Assembly: GCA_003141245.1 (NCBI GenBank)
Contig: PLLE01000041.1
Span: forward strand, 115,338-157,336
From: Chloroflexota bacterium
GTDB lineage: Bacteria; Chloroflexota; Limnocylindria; Limnocylindrales; CSP1-4
Reading direction: 5' to 3'
Length of the DNA: 41,999 bases
Every line of letters begins with the position of its first letter. The stretch's first letter is position 1. A model generated the notes under the pieces. It was not told the DNA's origin. It worked only from the letters and a program-made list of their open reading frames with translations, and made no database searches. Below, piece by piece: positions 39,626-41,999 of this stretch. A program made the position numbers and the translations under genes.

Positions 39626-41999
39626 TGCCCGGGCCCGGCCAAGTCTGCTTCTCCGGCCGACGAGCGATAGAAGCGCGAATCCGGGAAAGAAGATGACCGA
39701 GGCAGTCGGCGTCTCGGTCGGCGTCTCGGTCGGCGTCGGCGTCTCGGTCGGCGTCTCGGTCGGCGTCGGCGTCTCGGTCGGCGTTGGCGTCGGCGTTGGC
39801 GTCGGGACGGCGGTCGGATGTGCCGTCGGAGGCGCGGTCGGGACGGCGGTCGGATGTGCCGTCGGCGTCGGCGTCGGGGCGGCCGTCGGAGGTGCGGTCG
39901 GAGTCGGACTCGGAGTTGGAGTCGGTTCGGGCGTCGGAGTCGGACTCGGAGTTGGGACGGGCGTGGGAGGCGGCGTTCCCGTGTTGGAGGTGCAGCTAGT
40001 CGTAGGCGCGAATGGAGCGCCCCACGAGGCCCCGAACGGTAGCCAGAACCCGGTCTGGTAGAAGTACATCGTGGTCCCGTTGTTTGGCCCACCCTTCTTC
40101 CCAACGCCGGTCCTGGCCCGCGCTATCCAGGTCTGGTCGAATGTCTGGAAGTTCGGGTTCCCATTGTCGACCTGGCTCAAGTCCAGATACCCCTTGGTGT
40201 CCTTGATGCCTGGGCAGTCGTATGTCCACAGAGTGTTGGAGACGGTATCCACGTCCTTCGGCACCTTGGTGTTGTCGACCTGCGTGGGCTCTGTGCCGTC
40301 GATGAAGACCTCTCGGAAGACGTGGCTCGTGAAGGCACCTGGGAGCATCCCGCTGAAGGCGTCGACGTTGACCCAGTTCAGGCCGCCCGGCTGCGCGAAG
40401 TCGGTGATCGGAGTACCCGAGGTTACGTCCTGCATGAAGGCGTGCCAGAGCGGCGCCGCGAGCTCCAGAGACATGACGCCGCGCCCGGGAGTCCGGTCGC
40501 TGTTGCCGGCCCACACGCCGGCCACGAGGGCGGGGGCGTTGGGGTCGCTCGGCGGAGCGACGTAGCCGAGGGCGAACAGGTCTTCGGTCTGGTCGCTGGT
40601 GCCGGTCTTGAGGGTGGCTGGGCGACGCGTCTTGCCTTCGGCTAGCTTGTACTGGCTCCACCAGTTGTTCTGGCTCGGATCCGTGTTGCCCTTCAGGATG
40701 TCGGTCATGATGTACGCGGCCTGCGGGGTCGTGGGATGCGTCTCCGTCTGGCGGTTGTCCCCCGCGAACGGGACGGCGTTGCCCTTGCTGTCCTTGATCG
40801 AGAGAATCATGGATCGCTTGACCAGCGTGCCGCCGTCGGCGATGGCGCCGTAGGCTGACACCAGGTCGGCGGGGTGGACTTCCAGGGTGCCGACGCCGAT
40901 CGACAGACCCGGGCTGGCGTTCGGCTGGAAGACGAGGCCGAAGTCCTGAGCGCGCCGCATGAGGTGATCGACGCCGTTGATGGAGGCTGCCTTGACCGCC
41001 GGGATGTTCAGCGAGTACTGAAGGGCTTCGCGCAGTCGGACGGGACCGCGCTCGTAGTTGTCCGCGTCGTGCGGCATGTAGCCGCCGCCGAAGTTGGTAG
41101 CCACGTCCATGAAAAGGCTGGATGCCGTCAGCGTCTTGTCCTGGATGCCGACGATATAGTTGATCGGCTTGAACGAGGAGCCGGGCTGGCGCCAGCCGTT
41201 GCTCAGGACGTCGAACTGCGGATCGAAGAGGTTCTGGCCGGACCTGGCTGGGTCCGCGACTGGCTTCTCGTAGAAACCGGCACTGCCCGCGTACGCCAGC
41301 ACCTGGCCGGTGCGGTAGTCGACCGCCATCAGGGCTCCGTTGTGCATGTTGGCAGCCCGCAGGCCGGTGGCGTTGCCCGTGGAGGGGTTCGGCCCGACGA
41401 TACGGTAGTAGTCGTAGGGGTCGCCCTGGACCGTAATCCCAAGGCCAGCCAGGTAGTCGATGGTGGCTTGTTTGGAACCCAGGTTGGGGGCGATGACGTA
41501 GGCCTTGAGCCACTTCTCGGCCTTGGCCTGCATGCTCGCGTCGAGCGTGGTGGTGACTCTGTAGCCGCCGGTGTCGACCGCCTCGCAGTCGCCGGGATCC
41601 GTGCCCGGGCCGCACAGGAGATCGGCAAGCTGCTGGCGGACCATCTCGTCGAACTGGGGGGCCAGCCGCTGGTATTGGATCTGGGGGTGGACGATCACGG
41701 GCTCGGATTCGGCGGCAAGGATATCTGCGTCCTTGTACGTGCCGACCAGCAGACCGTCGCGCAGGTTCCGACGCATCTCTTCGAGGATGTCGTTGCGCCG
41801 CAGCACGATCGTGGCGTCGGCAGGGACGAGCAGGGTGCCGTCGGGCTGCTGTACGGCGTTCTGGACGAGGTCATATGCCGACGGTGCTTGCAGCAGCGAG
41901 GCCAGGATCACGGACTGAGCGATGGTCAGCTGGCTGAGGTCCGTGATGCCGAAGTAGCCCTGGGCCGCGGCGGCGATGCCGTAGCTCTGGTTGCCGTAG
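39596..41999 (-). CDS. Class A penicillin-binding protein, N terminus outside window
   Basis: A bifunctional glycosyltransferase/transpeptidase; the first part lies beyond base 41999. At the edge the end of the GT51 domain is seen ([17 protein letters not shown]). The transpeptidase domain has the active-site motif SSFK (codons near 41168-41179), SLN as the SxN motif and KTGTS (40595-40609). After the domain comes an extracellular segment with CPGIKD and a CTS, then a long Pro/Thr tail with TPTP and TPTET units. The last 40 residues (ending AAAQQRLR) are hydrophobic then basic. The gene is convergent with murJ and overlaps it by 30 bases. Confidence 0.93.
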   Translation of the reverse strand, partial: YGNQSYGIAAAAQGYFGITDLSQLTIAQSVILASLLQAPSAYDLVQNAVQQPDGTLLVPADATIVLRRNDILEEMRRNLRDGLLVGTYKDADILAAESEPVIVHPQIQYQRLAPQFDEMVRQQLADLLCGPGTDPGDCEAVDTGGYRVTTTLDASMQAKAEKWLKAYVIAPNLGSKQATIDYLAGLGITVQGDPYDYYRIVGPNPSTGNATGLRAANMHNGALMAVDYRTGQVLAYAGSAGFYEKPVADPARSGQNLFDPQFDVLSNGWRQPGSSFKPINYIVGIQDKTLTASSLFMDVATNFGGGYMPHDADNYERGPVRLREALQYSLNIPAVKAASINGVDHLMRRAQDFGLVFQPNASPGLSIGVGTLEVHPADLVSAYGAIADGGTLVKRSMILSIKDSKGNAVPFAGDNRQTETHPTTPQAAYIMTDILKGNTDPSQNNWWSQYKLAEGKTRRPATLKTGTSDQTEDLFALGYVAPPSDPNAPALVAGVWAGNSDRTPGRGVMSLELAAPLWHAFMQDVTSGTPITDFAQPGGLNWVNVDAFSGMLPGAFTSHVFREVFIDGTEPTQVDNTKVPKDVDTVSNTLWTYDCPGIKDTKGYLDLSQVDNGNPNFQTFDQTWIARARTGVGKKGGPNNGTTMYFYQTGFWLPFGASWGAPFAPTTSCTSNTGTPPPTPVPTPSPTPTPEPTPTPSPTPTAPPTAAPTPTPTAHPTAVPTAPPTAHPTAVPTPTPTPTPTETPTPTETPTETPTPTETPTETPTASVIFFPGFALLSLVGRRSRLGRARASAAAQQRLR
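39707..39960 (+). repeat. Tandem repeats coding for the Pro/Thr tail
   Basis: GGCGTC-T/G-CGGTC units recur at 39707-39800. A 29-base direct repeat at 39801-39829 and 39837-39865 and a 23-base one at 39897-39919 and 39933-39955 both have a 36-base period, or 12 codons. All are in frame with the penicillin-binding protein on the minus strand and can change length by slippage. Confidence 0.8.

Noticed and set aside
39707-39960. CRISPR-like repeat array
   Set aside because: Units are contiguous, in frame, have no unique spacers and lie inside a coding region.
39693-40061. 122-codon Val/Gly-repeat frame on the plus strand
   Set aside because: It is the complement of the Pro/Thr-coding repeat of the penicillin-binding protein.

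Overview
The window is about 42 kb of GC-rich bacterial chromosome. It is gene-dense, with most genes on the plus strand. Candidate taxon (inference): a high-GC Chloroflexota lineage, or less likely an actinobacterial relative. The reasons are two full-length T-box leaders on thrS and pheS, an HSTAG-type (bifunctional) dCTP deaminase, MutS2 with an Smr domain, a Flp pilin, proline/threonine-rich linkers on secreted proteins, frequent GTG starts and apparent leaderless promoters. No insertion sequence, prophage or CRISPR array was seen.

Left part (1-10.1 kb): the 3' end of der, tRNA-Pro(GGG), a Flp pilin with a clear terminator, and a PLP-dependent decarboxylase. Next come a DUF1461 membrane protein overlapping an M50 protease, moaC, and the overlapping trio nrdR-dcd-MBL hydrolase. 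tRNA-Arg(CCT), a membrane protein and a secreted cysteine-peptidase-like protein follow.

Metal and transport part (10.1-20.4 kb): a Fur-family regulator is divergent from a NikM(N)-NikQ-NikO ECF importer, with a dyad at the predicted start of transcription. Then a leaderless micro-ORF, an orphan family-5 solute-binding protein and a membrane-anchored gluzincin protease form one overlapping unit. A DUF951 - MFS - glycosyltransferase unit follows.

Secreted cluster (20.4-24.4 kb): a roughly 320-bp structured, gene-poor leader precedes a secreted protein with a caspase/CHAT-like His-Cys pattern, a second exported protein, two lipoproteins and a truncated fragment. This is the least explained part of the window.

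Translation part (24.5-32.8 kb): tRNA-Val(GAC) and then thrS-infC-rpmI-rplT-pheS-pheT, the classical enterobacterial gene order. Here it has T-boxes before thrS and pheS, an AUU start on infC, and an intruding opposite-strand lipoprotein gene between thrS and infC.

Right part (32.9-42 kb): cvpA, a 3-methyladenine glycosylase (probably CTG start) and mutS2. They are followed by femX-like, murJ and, convergent to it, a class A penicillin-binding protein cut by the window edge; these three act on lipid II and peptidoglycan. Four-base start/stop overlaps (ATGA, GTGA, once CTGA) link many neighbours.
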